Shown: positions 15,665-24,450 of the stretch, piece by piece
Position numbering within the stretch: the first letter of the stretch is position 1
How the letters are laid out: each line of letters opens with the position of its first letter
Virus record (IMG/VR): IMGVR_UViG_3300025853_000557
Span: 1 to 26,085 of that record
Reading direction: 5' to 3' (one strand)
Source: a virus
Length of the DNA: 26,085 bases
Translations under genes and position numbers: made by a program
Notes under the pieces: generated by a model
Database searches by the model: none
Told to the model about the DNA's origin: nothing
What the model saw: only the letters and a program-made list of their open reading frames with translations

Positions 15665-16347
15665 CCCGTGATTTGCTGCAAATTCAAAACATCATTACGC
15701 TTGATGAAGTATTCCCATTTTTCGCGGTTGATCTTGAATTTGGCACTGAGACGCTGAATTACGGCGGTGAGATTATACAATCTGGCAATCTATATTTCTG
15801 GACGGGTCTTGGCGAAATCTCACATGGTGGCAATACTTACACGGGTGCGGGTCAATTTCTGACAGTTTCAAATATAACGGAGACGGCTGATTTACGCGCT
15901 GCTGGTGCGACAATAACTTTATCGGGATTGCCACAAGAAGTTGTGGCTTTGGCTCTCCAGCAGCCCTATCAGGGCCGCATATGCCGCATTAAGTTTGGTA
16001 TGGTCAACGCCAATCGCAACAGAACCATTACTGAGGACGGCATTGCGATCACCTTAGAGGACACAGGTGATGTGGATAGTTCAGAAGGTGATCCAGTTGT
16101 GATGATTGACCTATTCGTGGGCTACATGGATCAGATGAACATCAGCGAAAATCCAGACGAGGCATCTATTTCACTGTCTGTTGAGAATAAGCTGGTTGAT
16201 TTGCAGCGAGCAAAAGTAACGCGATATACATCTGAATATCAGAAGAAGAAATATCGGGATGCTTTTCCAAGTGCATCAGATGAGGATCGTGCATTTGATT
16301 TTATTAATGAACTGCAAAATAAGCCTTTGAATTGGGGCAGAACCTAA
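15661..16347 (+). CDS. Tail hub protein 2 (structural)
   Basis: 228 residues. WTGLGEISHGGNTYTGAG (about 48-65), TADLRAAGATITLSGLP (about 76-92) and QPYQGRICRIKFG (about 100-112) form the conserved core of a tail protein group common in alphaproteobacterial siphoviruses, next to K-like and J-like proteins. It probably forms part of the baseplate hub, as lambda L does. The C-terminus, FPSASDEDRAFDFINELQN, is also typical. The exact role is inferred from gene order. The stop overlaps the next start (TAATG). Confidence 0.65.
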   Translation: MTRDLLQIQNIITLDEVFPFFAVDLEFGTETLNYGGEIIQSGNLYFWTGLGEISHGGNTYTGAGQFLTVSNITETADLRAAGATITLSGLPQEVVALALQQPYQGRICRIKFGMVNANRNRTITEDGIAITLEDTGDVDSSEGDPVVMIDLFVGYMDQMNISENPDEASISLSVENKLVDLQRAKVTRYTSEYQKKKYRDAFPSASDEDRAFDFINELQNKPLNWGRT

Positions 16348-16781
16348 TGTTTTCTGATTGGGATATTCGTCTTGCAAAGTGGATAGATGCAATTCGTAAT
16401 AAGCCTTTTCAATGGGGGCCGCATGATTGCATCACTTTTGCCAATAATGCCGCAATACAAATGCGCGGCTATGGCTTTGCAGATGAGTTTCTTGATGGTT
16501 ATTCAACACAGCGCGGAGCAATGATTAAATATCAACGCTTCTTGCGCAAAAGTAATTATGCTGATTTGATTGACGGATTAGATGATCGTCTAAGTAGATT
16601 AAATACTAATTATGCACCGCGTGGATCAATCTCTGCGCAATTATCAAAAAATGAAAATAATGTTTTACCCCTTTGCTTTGGAATATCAATAGGTAAGCAT
16701 ATTGCATTTGTTGGGGATAATGGACTTGTGTTAGAATATCCATCAGAAAATATGCTATATTGGAGCTTGAGCGATGGGTAG
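16347..16781 (+). CDS. DUF6950 protein, lambda K-like tail tip peptidase candidate
   Basis: 144 residues from the ATG at 16347, which shares TAATG with the previous stop. A TTG at 16332 is also in frame. FQWGPHDCITFANNA (about 21-35) is the signature of DUF6950, small proteins placed before J-like genes where lambda has K. Cys28 and His118 (GKHIAFVGDNG) could be the Cys-His pair of an NlpC/P60-like fold, which would help the tail tip open the peptidoglycan. Activity has not been shown for this family as far as I know, so the enzyme role is inference. It overlaps J by eight bases. Confidence 0.72.
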   Translation: MFSDWDIRLAKWIDAIRNKPFQWGPHDCITFANNAAIQMRGYGFADEFLDGYSTQRGAMIKYQRFLRKSNYADLIDGLDDRLSRLNTNYAPRGSISAQLSKNENNVLPLCFGISIGKHIAFVGDNGLVLEYPSENMLYWSLSDG

Positions 16782-19700
16782 TAAGAGGGAAAGACAAAGA
16801 TTTTTTGCTACAGTCGCAGGTGCAGCTATTACCATTTTCACTGGTGGCTTAGGCGCTGGATTTAGCGCAGCGCTTGCTGGGGTTACATTTACGAAAGTCG
16901 CCTTGGCTACGGCTGCAAGTTATGCTCTCAACGCACTAAATCCGCAACAAAAACAAGCTGGAAACGCATCTGGCGGTTATGGCGTGGGCGTAAATGCGGT
17001 TTTACCAAATGCACCGCGTCAAGTAATTTATGGTCGTCCTAGAGTTGGAGGGGCAGTATTTTATCAAAACGTGCTACCCGACAATGTAACTCTTTATCAA
17101 TGTATTGCCTTCGCTGACCATGAAATTACAAGTTATGATGAAATCTATCTTAACGAAGAAAAGATTGACCCCAATACTATAGATACTGGTATTATTCCAA
17201 ACTATAATACCGCATTTTTATTAATATCACCTGATGGAACATCCAGAAATATTTTTGGCGCAACATCATATCAAGAGCGCCTTGGTACGCTAGATCAGAG
17301 TTTCGCAAGTATGCCGAGCAATACGCAGTGGACAGAAGAGCATAAAGCTGCTGGCGTTGCTTATCTGACTGTGCGTCATTATTATGATGCCAATAGGAAA
17401 GATTTCCCAAATGGCGTTCCCGCCATTTCAGCCTTAATCAGCGGAAAGAAAGTCTACGACCCTCGCACAGGTGAAACAGCCTTTACTGATATTAGCGGCG
17501 TTGAAATCGGGCGCAATCCAGCACTTATTTTACGCGACTATTTAATTTATTCGGGCATTGCGACTACGGCAGAGATTGATGAGGACGCATTTAGCACTGC
17601 TGCAAATATCTGCGATGAGAATGTAACATTATCTGGGGGCAGCACTGAGAAACGGTATCGCTGTGATGGAGCGTATTTAACGCAAGAAAATCCTCAAGAC
17701 ATTATTAAATCAATCATTGCCACGATGGGCGGCATGATTTGGTACAGCAATGGAAAATGGTCATGCAAGGCAGCAGCCTATACATCATCTGTGCTTACTT
17801 TAGATGAAGATGATTTGCGATCTGGCTTAGAAATAAGCACCCGCAATAGTCGCCGCGATGGTTTTAATAAAGTCATTGGCTTATTTCGCGGTGAGGAAAC
17901 AAGTTGGCAACCGACCAACTATCCAGAGATTAAATCAGATGAATTTGTTAGAATAGATGGCGGCGAAGAAAGCGTACTTGAATTGGACTTGCCATTTGTC
18001 AGCAGTTCATCGCAAGCACAACGCATAGCAAAGATTGCGCTGTATCGAAATCGGGAGCAGCTAAAAGTAAGCGGATCATTTGGTCTGAGAGCTTTGCAGC
18101 TTTCAGTTGGTGATATTATTAAAATCAACAACACCAGATTGGGCTTTGTGAATAAAGAATTTGAGGTCATTGAATGGACCTTTGGTTTGAATGGTGACAT
18201 GGCGCTTGAAGTTGTGATGACGCTGCAAGAAATAAGCTCTGCGATTTTTGATTGGGATGCAGAGGAAAGTACGTTTGAGAGCAATAATACTCAGCTTGCA
18301 AGCCCATTCTATGTGCCTGATGTAAGTATTACTCTGACAAACGAGGTTCGTGTTATTAACCAGCATCTCACCAATGTTATCGCCGTTGACGTATCGTCAG
18401 ACAATGCTGCACAAATTGAAGATGTTGAGGTTGAATATCTAAAATACAACAATCAGACCGTCAAATATAATGATTTAGATCAAAGCCTAGCCAATGGCGC
18501 TATTTCTGTTGTGGATGGTGCTTGGGGTGTTGCAAGATCAGGCGGTGGATTACTTACAGAGGTTACTAGCCTTACACGTAGGTTTTACTTTGGATGGACT
18601 TCTGGCGGTCCAACAGAGGCTTTCTTTGACCAAATCCGAGGAACATCTGCAAATGGTGTTGTTTCGTTTCTTGCGAATGAGGAAGGCGATTATGACGAAT
18701 TTACCTTCTTCACAAGTCAATCAGGTAAAAGCGGATCAGCAAAGTTTGATGTGCTATTTATTCAAAAGCAACAAACTGCGGCTGGTGGTGGTTGGTATTT
18801 GGTGCAAACAGCCGCTCCAGTTGTTTTAATTGGCGATTTAACAGGTTTAAGCACATCAGAAGGCGTCAATGTATTTTTTGCTTGGGAATTTTTGAGAACA
18901 GGTACAGATAAGGGGTACACGCTTCTAGGGCGTGGTGATCTTGGCAGATATGAAATTATTGATGCGTTTATAGAGGATGTAGATAATCCTCAATATACAA
19001 GATATTCAATTAGAGCAAGAGCAAGTAACTCTTTAGGAGTAAGGGGTGCTTATACGGAAGTTGGTCGTGTTACACAGCATGATACAACTGGCCCAACTGC
19101 TGTTTCTAGTATTGAACAGCGTATTGCGGGAAGCGCATTACATCTTGATTGGGAACCATCAGCGAGCGGCGATTTAAGTCACTATAAAATCCATAGAAAC
19201 TATGAAACATCTGGTGCAGGATTTAATGATTTCCACACAGTACCTGTTGTTAATCGTGTTGCGCGTCCAGCCTCAAGTGCGACAATGATTGCGCAGTCAG
19301 GCACATTCTTTATCGAGCCTTATGATAAATCTGGTAATGCTGGAACAGTTTCATCAATCGTAATTAACGCAAATGATTTAGATCAACGTACCAATTCAGA
19401 AACCTATACAATAAGCGGGACAACTGCTGACTTTAGTTCAACTGTAGGCACCCGCGATAATACGACGATTTGGTCTGGTTATTATGGCAAAGAAATCCAT
19501 ATTACTGATTACACAGTGGCACCATCAACAGGCACATACTTTAGTTATGGGTATGATGATTTAGGTAGCGACCAGAATGTGCGTTTATTTGTGAGTGAAT
19601 TGTTTGTTGAGCGCTACGCACCTCCAAGCACGACTTATGTTACGGCCTTTTCGGATCACAGTGGGCCATATGATATTAACTTTGATGCGTTGCAAGGCAA

Positions 19701-19950
19701 TATAGATAGTTGGCCCAAGGATTATGATTGGGATGACTTTGATCGTCAAACTGTAAACTTTAAGGATGTATCTGTTGAGGTGTATGCAAGAGCTTACCCC
19801 GCTGGCGGTGGTTCGCCATTAACAGATTACGTCAAATTGCCCTGTGAACTTTACGGCGGTCGTTTTTTATTTAAATATGTGTTAAAATCTACGGCAGATA
19901 ATGTTACACCAGTATTGCAAAAAGCAGTGATCTCAATGGAGTATAACTAA
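16774..19950 (+). CDS. Tail tip / host-specificity protein, lambda J-like
   Basis: 1058 residues, the second-largest tail gene product class in such phages after or beside the tape measure. Residues about 8-55 are hydrophobic and Gly/Ala-rich (AGAAITIFTGGLGAGF, ALATAASYALNAL), the usual J N-terminus. PRQVIYGRPRVGGAVFYQ (about 81-98) and ALILRDYLIYSG (about 248-259) belong to the J core (Phage-tail_3 group). Residues about 770-865 form a fibronectin type III-like domain (GPTAVSSIEQ, HLDWEPSASGDLSHYKIHRN). The C-terminal 170 residues are beta-rich and likely exposed for receptor contact. It ends at a TAATG junction with the first fibre gene. Confidence 0.88.
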   Translation: MGSKRERQRFFATVAGAAITIFTGGLGAGFSAALAGVTFTKVALATAASYALNALNPQQKQAGNASGGYGVGVNAVLPNAPRQVIYGRPRVGGAVFYQNVLPDNVTLYQCIAFADHEITSYDEIYLNEEKIDPNTIDTGIIPNYNTAFLLISPDGTSRNIFGATSYQERLGTLDQSFASMPSNTQWTEEHKAAGVAYLTVRHYYDANRKDFPNGVPAISALISGKKVYDPRTGETAFTDISGVEIGRNPALILRDYLIYSGIATTAEIDEDAFSTAANICDENVTLSGGSTEKRYRCDGAYLTQENPQDIIKSIIATMGGMIWYSNGKWSCKAAAYTSSVLTLDEDDLRSGLEISTRNSRRDGFNKVIGLFRGEETSWQPTNYPEIKSDEFVRIDGGEESVLELDLPFVSSSSQAQRIAKIALYRNREQLKVSGSFGLRALQLSVGDIIKINNTRLGFVNKEFEVIEWTFGLNGDMALEVVMTLQEISSAIFDWDAEESTFESNNTQLASPFYVPDVSITLTNEVRVINQHLTNVIAVDVSSDNAAQIEDVEVEYLKYNNQTVKYNDLDQSLANGAISVVDGAWGVARSGGGLLTEVTSLTRRFYFGWTSGGPTEAFFDQIRGTSANGVVSFLANEEGDYDEFTFFTSQSGKSGSAKFDVLFIQKQQTAAGGGWYLVQTAAPVVLIGDLTGLSTSEGVNVFFAWEFLRTGTDKGYTLLGRGDLGRYEIIDAFIEDVDNPQYTRYSIRARASNSLGVRGAYTEVGRVTQHDTTGPTAVSSIEQRIAGSALHLDWEPSASGDLSHYKIHRNYETSGAGFNDFHTVPVVNRVARPASSATMIAQSGTFFIEPYDKSGNAGTVSSIVINANDLDQRTNSETYTISGTTADFSSTVGTRDNTTIWSGYYGKEIHITDYTVAPSTGTYFSYGYDDLGSDQNVRLFVSELFVERYAPPSTTYVTAFSDHSGPYDINFDALQGNIDSWPKDYDWDDFDRQTVNFKDVSVEVYARAYPAGGGSPLTDYVKLPCELYGGRFLFKYVLKSTADNVTPVLQKAVISMEYN

Positions 19951-20681
19951 TGGCAACTCATGATTACGTGATAGACAATGCTACTGCGCCAGCGGTTCGG
20001 GCGGATATAAACAATGCGTTACAAGCTATTGTAACTAATAATTCAGGCACATCTGCGCCAAGCACGACTTATGCCAATATGTTTTGGTATGAGACTGATA
20101 CTGATTGGCTTTACATGCGCAACGAGGGTGATACGGCTTGGATTAAGTTGTTGCGCTTAAATAATTCAAGCAATGTTGTGGGTTATGTTGCGGATAGTAA
20201 AGTTGTTACAACAGGTGGAACAGATATTGGCACTCTGGGTATTTTGCCATCATCAAACTGGACGGGCGGCACGGTTACCACAGAAACACTGGTATCTCCT
20301 GCAAATGTCAAGGCTGGTGTTGATGCTTATGCACCCATTGCTGGATCAAGTAGATCATTCACTAGTGCAGAGCAAACATTAACGGCGAGTAACTTATATA
20401 CGTTGGCTCATAGCTTGGGCGCTGTTCCTAAATTAATTGATGCGAGAATGATTTGTAAAACTGCCCATGACATTTTTTCTGTGGGTGATGAGTTGCAAAA
20501 TTTCGTATATATTAATGGCAGCGATGAGGGTGGGGTCGTTGTTTGGGCTGATGCGACAAATATTTATTGTAGGCAAAACAGCGATAATTCCATTGCATAT
20601 TATAATGCTGCTGGATCATTGGCGAGAACATCATCAGCGCAGACTGCTAACTTTAAGCTAATCGTAAGAGCGTGGGTCTAA
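19950..20681 (+). CDS. Tail fibre protein 1
   Basis: 243 residues. The N-terminus, with APAVRADINNALQAIVTNNS (about 13-32) and then MFWYETDTDWLYMRNEGD (about 46-63), is a common virion-attachment segment of short phage fibres. The C-terminal half (AHSLGAVPKLIDARMICKT, then IYCRQNSDNSIAYYNAAG) resembles a small beta-rich receptor-binding tip. It would attach to the J tip or neighbouring tail end. The start is TAATG-coupled to J. It is followed by an AAGGAG site for the next fibre gene, which overlaps its stop codon. Confidence 0.75.
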   Translation: MATHDYVIDNATAPAVRADINNALQAIVTNNSGTSAPSTTYANMFWYETDTDWLYMRNEGDTAWIKLLRLNNSSNVVGYVADSKVVTTGGTDIGTLGILPSSNWTGGTVTTETLVSPANVKAGVDAYAPIAGSSRSFTSAEQTLTASNLYTLAHSLGAVPKLIDARMICKTAHDIFSVGDELQNFVYINGSDEGGVVVWADATNIYCRQNSDNSIAYYNAAGSLARTSSAQTANFKLIVRAWV

Positions 20682-20691
20682 GGAGAATATC

Positions 20692-22878
20692 ATGGCTGAC
20701 AAGAAAATATCTGAATTAGACGCGCTAACGGGGGCCACAGTTGCCACGGATGACCAGCTTGTGATCGTTGATACCTCTGCGGGATTGACGAAAAGCATTA
20801 CGATAGATGAATTTAAGAATGCGCTAGATACTGCCACAGGCTTTGTCAGGATTACTGGCGATACTATGACGGGTGATCTGGATATTCAAGGGACTTTGAC
20901 CAGCGATGGGCTGACTGTGGATGGTAGTGGTACTGCACAAATAACGTCTACCTCTGGTACAACTCTTGAGTTAATTCGGTCAGGTAGTGCTGGTCAAATT
21001 TCTTCTTTGATTATGAAGGATGGCGGTAATGCTCAAAACCGTATCAACAGTTCTGGTGGGGCATTGGAGTTTGAATATGGCGCATCTAACCTTAATGCAC
21101 TAAAGATCGACAATAACGGAGACATCAGCTTCTACGAGGACACAGGCACCACGGCAAAGTTCTTCTGGGATGCGAGTGCTGAGAGTTTGGGCATTGGGAC
21201 GACTTCGATTAATGATAGGGTAGATATTTCTGGCTCTACGGGTGACGGATACAGATTGACTGATGGTACGCACACAGGTGTGTTTAGGTCAATTAGTGGC
21301 GGCACGATTCTAAAAACAACCACTAATCACGCCTTAATTTTTGGCTCTAACGACACAGAACGCATGCGCATAGATGCCAATGGCACCATTACCAGCAAAG
21401 GTTATTCCGCTCTTAATTCTTCTGCGCGAGATGGTTCAGGTTCCATTTATCTTGGTGGTAACACAGGTTACGCACTTCTTATTGATCACTATGATTCAGG
21501 AACGACAAAATCAGTTATAAGAAACACCTATGCGCCTACAAATTCTTCGGCTGAGTTAGCTCTAGATAGTGGTGTAATTACATTTAATACTGGCACATCT
21601 TACACAGAAGCCATGCGCATTGACAGCAGCGGTAACTTGCTGGTGGGTAAGACGACTAATAATTCCGCCACCACAGGTCATGGTCTAACTAGTGCTGGCT
21701 TTGCCTATCACACTCGCAGCGGCGGTGAGCCATTGTACTTGAACCGCCTTTCCTCCGATGGCAGTATTTTGACACTAGCCAAAGACGGTGCACCTGTGGG
21801 GAGTATTGGGACACCCTTTACAGGTGAATTGTATATTGAGGCTAGTGGAGCAAACTCTTCTGGTCTTTTGTTTACGTCTGGAAACACTATTCAGCCAAGA
21901 AAAAACAGCGCTTCAGATGATGGAAACATATCTATAGGCACATCAGGCAACCGCTTCAAAGACCTCTACCTCTCTGGCTCTATTCATGGCGATACCATCT
22001 TTGAGAACAACGCTGGTACCACGGAGTATGCACGGTTCGACAGCAGCGGTAACTTTCTGGTGGGGACTGTTGATACAAACCCAACTACAGGAACATCGGA
22101 AGGTATCGTGCTTGGGGTTGGCGGTATTATGCTTGCATCAAATGCAAACGATGCGGCGATAGCACTAAACAGAATCACAACAGATGGCGCTATTGCTATC
22201 TTTAAGAAAGACGGCTCCCCTGTGGGGAGTATTGGGACACTATCTGGAACAACTTACATCCATTCAGGAACAGTTGGCCTCACTATGTTTGACACAGGCG
22301 GGTCGCTGGATAGGATTTATCCTGCAACATCTAATGGGAGTGGTCGTGATGCTGCTATTGATCTGGGGGACAGTTCAACTCGCTTCAAAGACCTCTACCT
22401 CTCTGGCGGTGTCTACCTTGGCGGCACTGGGTCGGCTAATAAGCTGGATGACTATGAGGAGGGGACTTGGACGCCTACTCTTACAGGATCAACCACAAAT
22501 CCAACGCAAAGTTATATTGATCAACTTGGTTACTATACAAAAGTTGGAAACATGGTGCATTTAACTGGCTGGGTTTATTTCAGTGGCAGTGGAATTACTG
22601 GTGGTACAGGTAATTTGATATTGGATGGCCTTCCTTTTACTATATCAAATTCACTTGCTGCTAGAGGCACTCTAAGTTTATCGGAACAACAGGATTTTAA
22701 TACCGCAGGAAACGGCGCACCGACAACAGGGTTTTTGCAGTTTAACACTACAACAGTTCTTTTAGAGGTGTACAAAAATGACGCTGGCAAGATTGGCGGC
22801 CTATCTTATGCTTTGGCCTCAGATGTTAAGAACTCAACACGCATGGCATTTACTTGCACTTACACCACATCAGCATAG
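20692..22878 (+). CDS. Tail fibre protein 2 (repetitive, long)
   Basis: 728 residues. The N-terminus, KKISELDALTGATVATDDQL, then TSAGLTKSITIDEF, is the usual attachment part of long fibres. The shaft is repetitive, with motifs such as MRIDSSGNLLVG, FKDLYLSG and GSIGT recurring, as in trimeric beta-structured fibres. A block of about 140 codons is present twice at recognisable DNA level. The tail end has DYEEGTWTPTLTGS (about 585-598), then GYYTKVGNMVHLTGWV, a very common C-terminal tip in marine and enteric fibres that probably binds the host surface. No chaperone domain with autocleavage site (SD dyad) is seen. A strong AAGGAG site (20680-20685) precedes the ATG. Confidence 0.82.
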   Translation: MADKKISELDALTGATVATDDQLVIVDTSAGLTKSITIDEFKNALDTATGFVRITGDTMTGDLDIQGTLTSDGLTVDGSGTAQITSTSGTTLELIRSGSAGQISSLIMKDGGNAQNRINSSGGALEFEYGASNLNALKIDNNGDISFYEDTGTTAKFFWDASAESLGIGTTSINDRVDISGSTGDGYRLTDGTHTGVFRSISGGTILKTTTNHALIFGSNDTERMRIDANGTITSKGYSALNSSARDGSGSIYLGGNTGYALLIDHYDSGTTKSVIRNTYAPTNSSAELALDSGVITFNTGTSYTEAMRIDSSGNLLVGKTTNNSATTGHGLTSAGFAYHTRSGGEPLYLNRLSSDGSILTLAKDGAPVGSIGTPFTGELYIEASGANSSGLLFTSGNTIQPRKNSASDDGNISIGTSGNRFKDLYLSGSIHGDTIFENNAGTTEYARFDSSGNFLVGTVDTNPTTGTSEGIVLGVGGIMLASNANDAAIALNRITTDGAIAIFKKDGSPVGSIGTLSGTTYIHSGTVGLTMFDTGGSLDRIYPATSNGSGRDAAIDLGDSSTRFKDLYLSGGVYLGGTGSANKLDDYEEGTWTPTLTGSTTNPTQSYIDQLGYYTKVGNMVHLTGWVYFSGSGITGGTGNLILDGLPFTISNSLAARGTLSLSEQQDFNTAGNGAPTTGFLQFNTTTVLLEVYKNDAGKIGGLSYALASDVKNSTRMAFTCTYTTSA
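21622..22407 (+). repeat. Duplicated ~140-codon block within fibre gene 2
   Basis: Identical stretches recur in order: 17 bases at 21622-21638 and 22039-22055 (offset 417), 22 bases at 21793-21814 and 22219-22240 (offset 426), and 27 bases at 21952-21978 and 22381-22407 (offset 429). All offsets are multiples of three. The DNA between has drifted, with small in-frame indels. This is an in-frame tandem duplication of about 425 bases that lengthened the shaft, with the matching stretches kept by selection or by later exchange. Confidence 0.8.
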
Positions 22879-22890
22879 CCCATTGCATAG

Positions 22891-22918
22891 CTTTGGGTCA
22901 GACAGTCCATAGCCAAAG
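22891..22918 (+). promoter_or_regulatory. Hairpin covering the ribosome site of the gene at 22929
   Basis: CTTTGG (22891-22896) is the exact reverse complement of CCAAAG (22913-22918). The second arm overlaps the AAAGGAG ribosome site (22915-22921) of the next gene. Formation of the stem would hide part of that site. The stem is only six pairs with a 16-base loop, so the effect may be weak. Confidence 0.3.
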
Positions 22919-22928
22919 GAGATAAACG

Positions 22929-23180
22929 ATGGCACTTACAGAAGAAACAGTACAAGACAAAATAGAGATCGTAGGCGACTTCAAGCACGTTCAGGTGCGT
23001 ACAGCCACGGTCATCAAGCGTGACGGCGTAGAGATCAGCCGTAGCTACCACCGCCATGTAGTCGCACCAGATGCAGACATCACAGGTGAAAGCACAGAGG
23101 TGCAGAACATTTGCAACGTGGTTCACACAGACGAAGTTAAAGCAGCCTATGCTGCACATCTAGCAGCACAGGAGGTATAA
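22929..23180 (+). CDS. Small protein after fibre genes, function unknown
   Basis: 83 residues: TVQDKIEIVGDFKHVQVRTATVI with a charged beta-type pattern, then SRSYHRHVVAPDADITGE (about 38-55) and a helical C-terminus VKAAYAAHLAAQ. Very similar short proteins follow fibre genes in many marine phages, without a known role. AAAGGAG precedes the ATG. The next gene begins two bases after its stop, and that gene's own perfect AGGAGGT site lies inside the last codons of this one. It is likely virion- or adsorption-related by place only. Confidence 0.6.
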   Translation: MALTEETVQDKIEIVGDFKHVQVRTATVIKRDGVEISRSYHRHVVAPDADITGESTEVQNICNVVHTDEVKAAYAAHLAAQEV

Positions 23181-23182
23181 TC

Positions 23183-23494
23183 ATGGCTGTAACTTATACT
23201 TGGAGTATTCCAACAGTAGAACGTAACTTATCTGACGGTGGTATCACTGTCATACACTGGCGTTGCACAGGCGTGGACGGTGATTACTCAGCGTCATCCT
23301 ATGGCACAACTAGCCACTCACCAGATGCTGATGCGGATGGTTTCATTGCTTACGATAGCGTAACTGAGGCCAACTGTATTGCGTGGGCGCAAGCTCAAGT
23401 CGGTCAGGAAGATGTTGAAGCGGCGATTGCTGCTAAGATTGAAGCTGACAAAAACCCAACCAGCGCAGCGGGAGTGCCGTGGGCCGCTGAATAA
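23183..23494 (+). CDS. DUF7936 family protein
   Basis: 103 residues. The pattern TYTWSIPTVERNLSDGG, then VIHWRCTGVDGDYSASSYG (about 26-44), DGFIAYDSVTEANCIAWAQA (about 53-72) and a final Pro-Trp (GVPWAAE) is that of the DUF7936 family, small phage proteins often found near tail fibres, with no assigned function. It has the best ribosome site of the window (AGGAGGT, 23170-23176), suggesting high expression. Its position fits a fibre accessory or tip protein. Confidence 0.7.
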   Translation: MAVTYTWSIPTVERNLSDGGITVIHWRCTGVDGDYSASSYGTTSHSPDADADGFIAYDSVTEANCIAWAQAQVGQEDVEAAIAAKIEADKNPTSAAGVPWAAE

Positions 23495-23512
23495 CACAGA
23501 AAGGAAATCAAC

Positions 23513-23734
23513 ATGACTGAAGAAAAAAAGGTCATTACGATTGACGATGTAGACTACACAGAAGATCAACTGTCAGACCATGCGAAGGCTTGCATTAATC
23601 ACATTGGATCATTGGATAGCAAAATTTCCTCTGCGGAATTTAATCTAATGCAACTAAGAGTGGGTCGCCAAGCATTTCTGGATATGTTAAAATCTGACTT
23701 AGAGAATATACCAGAAGAGATAGCAGCAGAATAA
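23513..23734 (+). CDS. DUF6447-like small coiled-coil protein
   Basis: 73 residues. VITIDDVDYTEDQLSDHAKA (about 7-26) and a following helical stretch with LQ-type heptads up to FLDMLKSDLENI fit DUF6447, short phage proteins of unknown role encoded after tail fibre genes. No membrane segment or signal peptide is present. An AGAAAGGAAA site precedes the ATG. It closes the group of three small accessory genes between fibres and lysis genes. Confidence 0.65.
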   Translation: MTEEKKVITIDDVDYTEDQLSDHAKACINHIGSLDSKISSAEFNLMQLRVGRQAFLDMLKSDLENIPEEIAAE

Positions 23735-23755
23735 CTATCAAATTAGGGCAGAATA

Positions 23756-23992
23756 ATGGAATATGATATACTTTGGACCGCTGGATTAACTGCCCTATTA
23801 AGTTTGTTGGGTTGGGCCTGTAGGAACATGTATTCTGAAGTACAGAGAATACAGGTTCTCCTTAACAAGACAAGAGAAGAGATCGCTAAGGAGTACGTCA
23901 CTAGAGCAGAAGCCCAAAGTGACATGAATAGAATAATAGACCGACTAGAAGCACTCGACGCCAAACTGGATAGGATAATTGAGCGTCGATGA
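23756..23992 (+). CDS. Small membrane protein with coiled coil (possible holin or XhlA-like)
   Basis: 78 residues. A single membrane helix near the N-terminus (about 5-22, LWTAGLTALLSLLGWACR) is followed by a long amphipathic helix (about 25-77) with KEYVTRAEAQSDMNRIIDRL and LDAKLDRIIER. This layout, one membrane segment and a coiled coil, is common among small phage proteins at the start of lysis regions, some of them annotated as XhlA-like or holin accessory. The ribosome site is weak (AGGG). The stop shares ATGA with the next gene. The lysis role is inference from layout and neighbours. Confidence 0.6.
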   Translation: MEYDILWTAGLTALLSLLGWACRNMYSEVQRIQVLLNKTREEIAKEYVTRAEAQSDMNRIIDRLEALDAKLDRIIERR

Positions 23993-24450
23993 TAGATCCC
24001 ATAACGGCGATTTCAGCCGCTACCGCTGCTTTCGGCTATCTCAAGAAAGGTATTGCCGTTGGCAAAGATCTGCAGGATATGGGAGGTCAACTCTCTAAAT
24101 GGGCTGGTGCAATAGCTGATCTTGATTTTGCTGATCGTCAGAACCAGAAGCCCCCTTGGTATAAGGCTCTTGGTGGTGGAGTAGAAGCACAAGCTATGGA
24201 AATCTTTGCAGCCAAACAGAAGGCTGCTTCCATGAGGCAGGAGCTAAAAGACTACATATCCGTCATGTATGGCCCATCAAAATGGCAAGAAATACTAGAG
24301 ATAGAAGCAGACCTACGTAAACAGAAACGAGAACACGAACACAGACGCATGGAAATAAAACAAGCTATAATAGAGTGGACTGTGGGTATTGTTGTGTTTG
24401 TTGTTCTTATAGGTGGCCTTGTAGGATTTGTATGGTTGGCTAATCAATGA
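23989..24450 (+). CDS. Membrane protein with C-terminal anchor, function unknown
   Basis: 153 residues. It opens with ITAISAATAAFGYLKKGIAVGK (about 5-26), an amphipathic helix, then a long helical and basic middle (about 85-125, LRKQKREHEHRRMEIK), and a clear membrane helix at about 130-150 (VGIVVFVVLIGGLVGFVWL). Proteins of this plan are found in marine phages near lysis or tail genes without a known role. It overlaps both neighbours by four bases (ATGA), so it belongs to the lysis-associated run. It could anchor an assembly or lysis factor at the inner membrane, but no motif shows which. Confidence 0.6.
   Translation: MIDPITAISAATAAFGYLKKGIAVGKDLQDMGGQLSKWAGAIADLDFADRQNQKPPWYKALGGGVEAQAMEIFAAKQKAASMRQELKDYISVMYGPSKWQEILEIEADLRKQKREHEHRRMEIKQAIIEWTVGIVVFVVLIGGLVGFVWLANQ

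Noticed and set aside
16332-16346. TTG start at 16332 for the DUF6950 gene
   Set aside because: The ATG at 16347 forms a TAATG junction like many neighbours in this operon.
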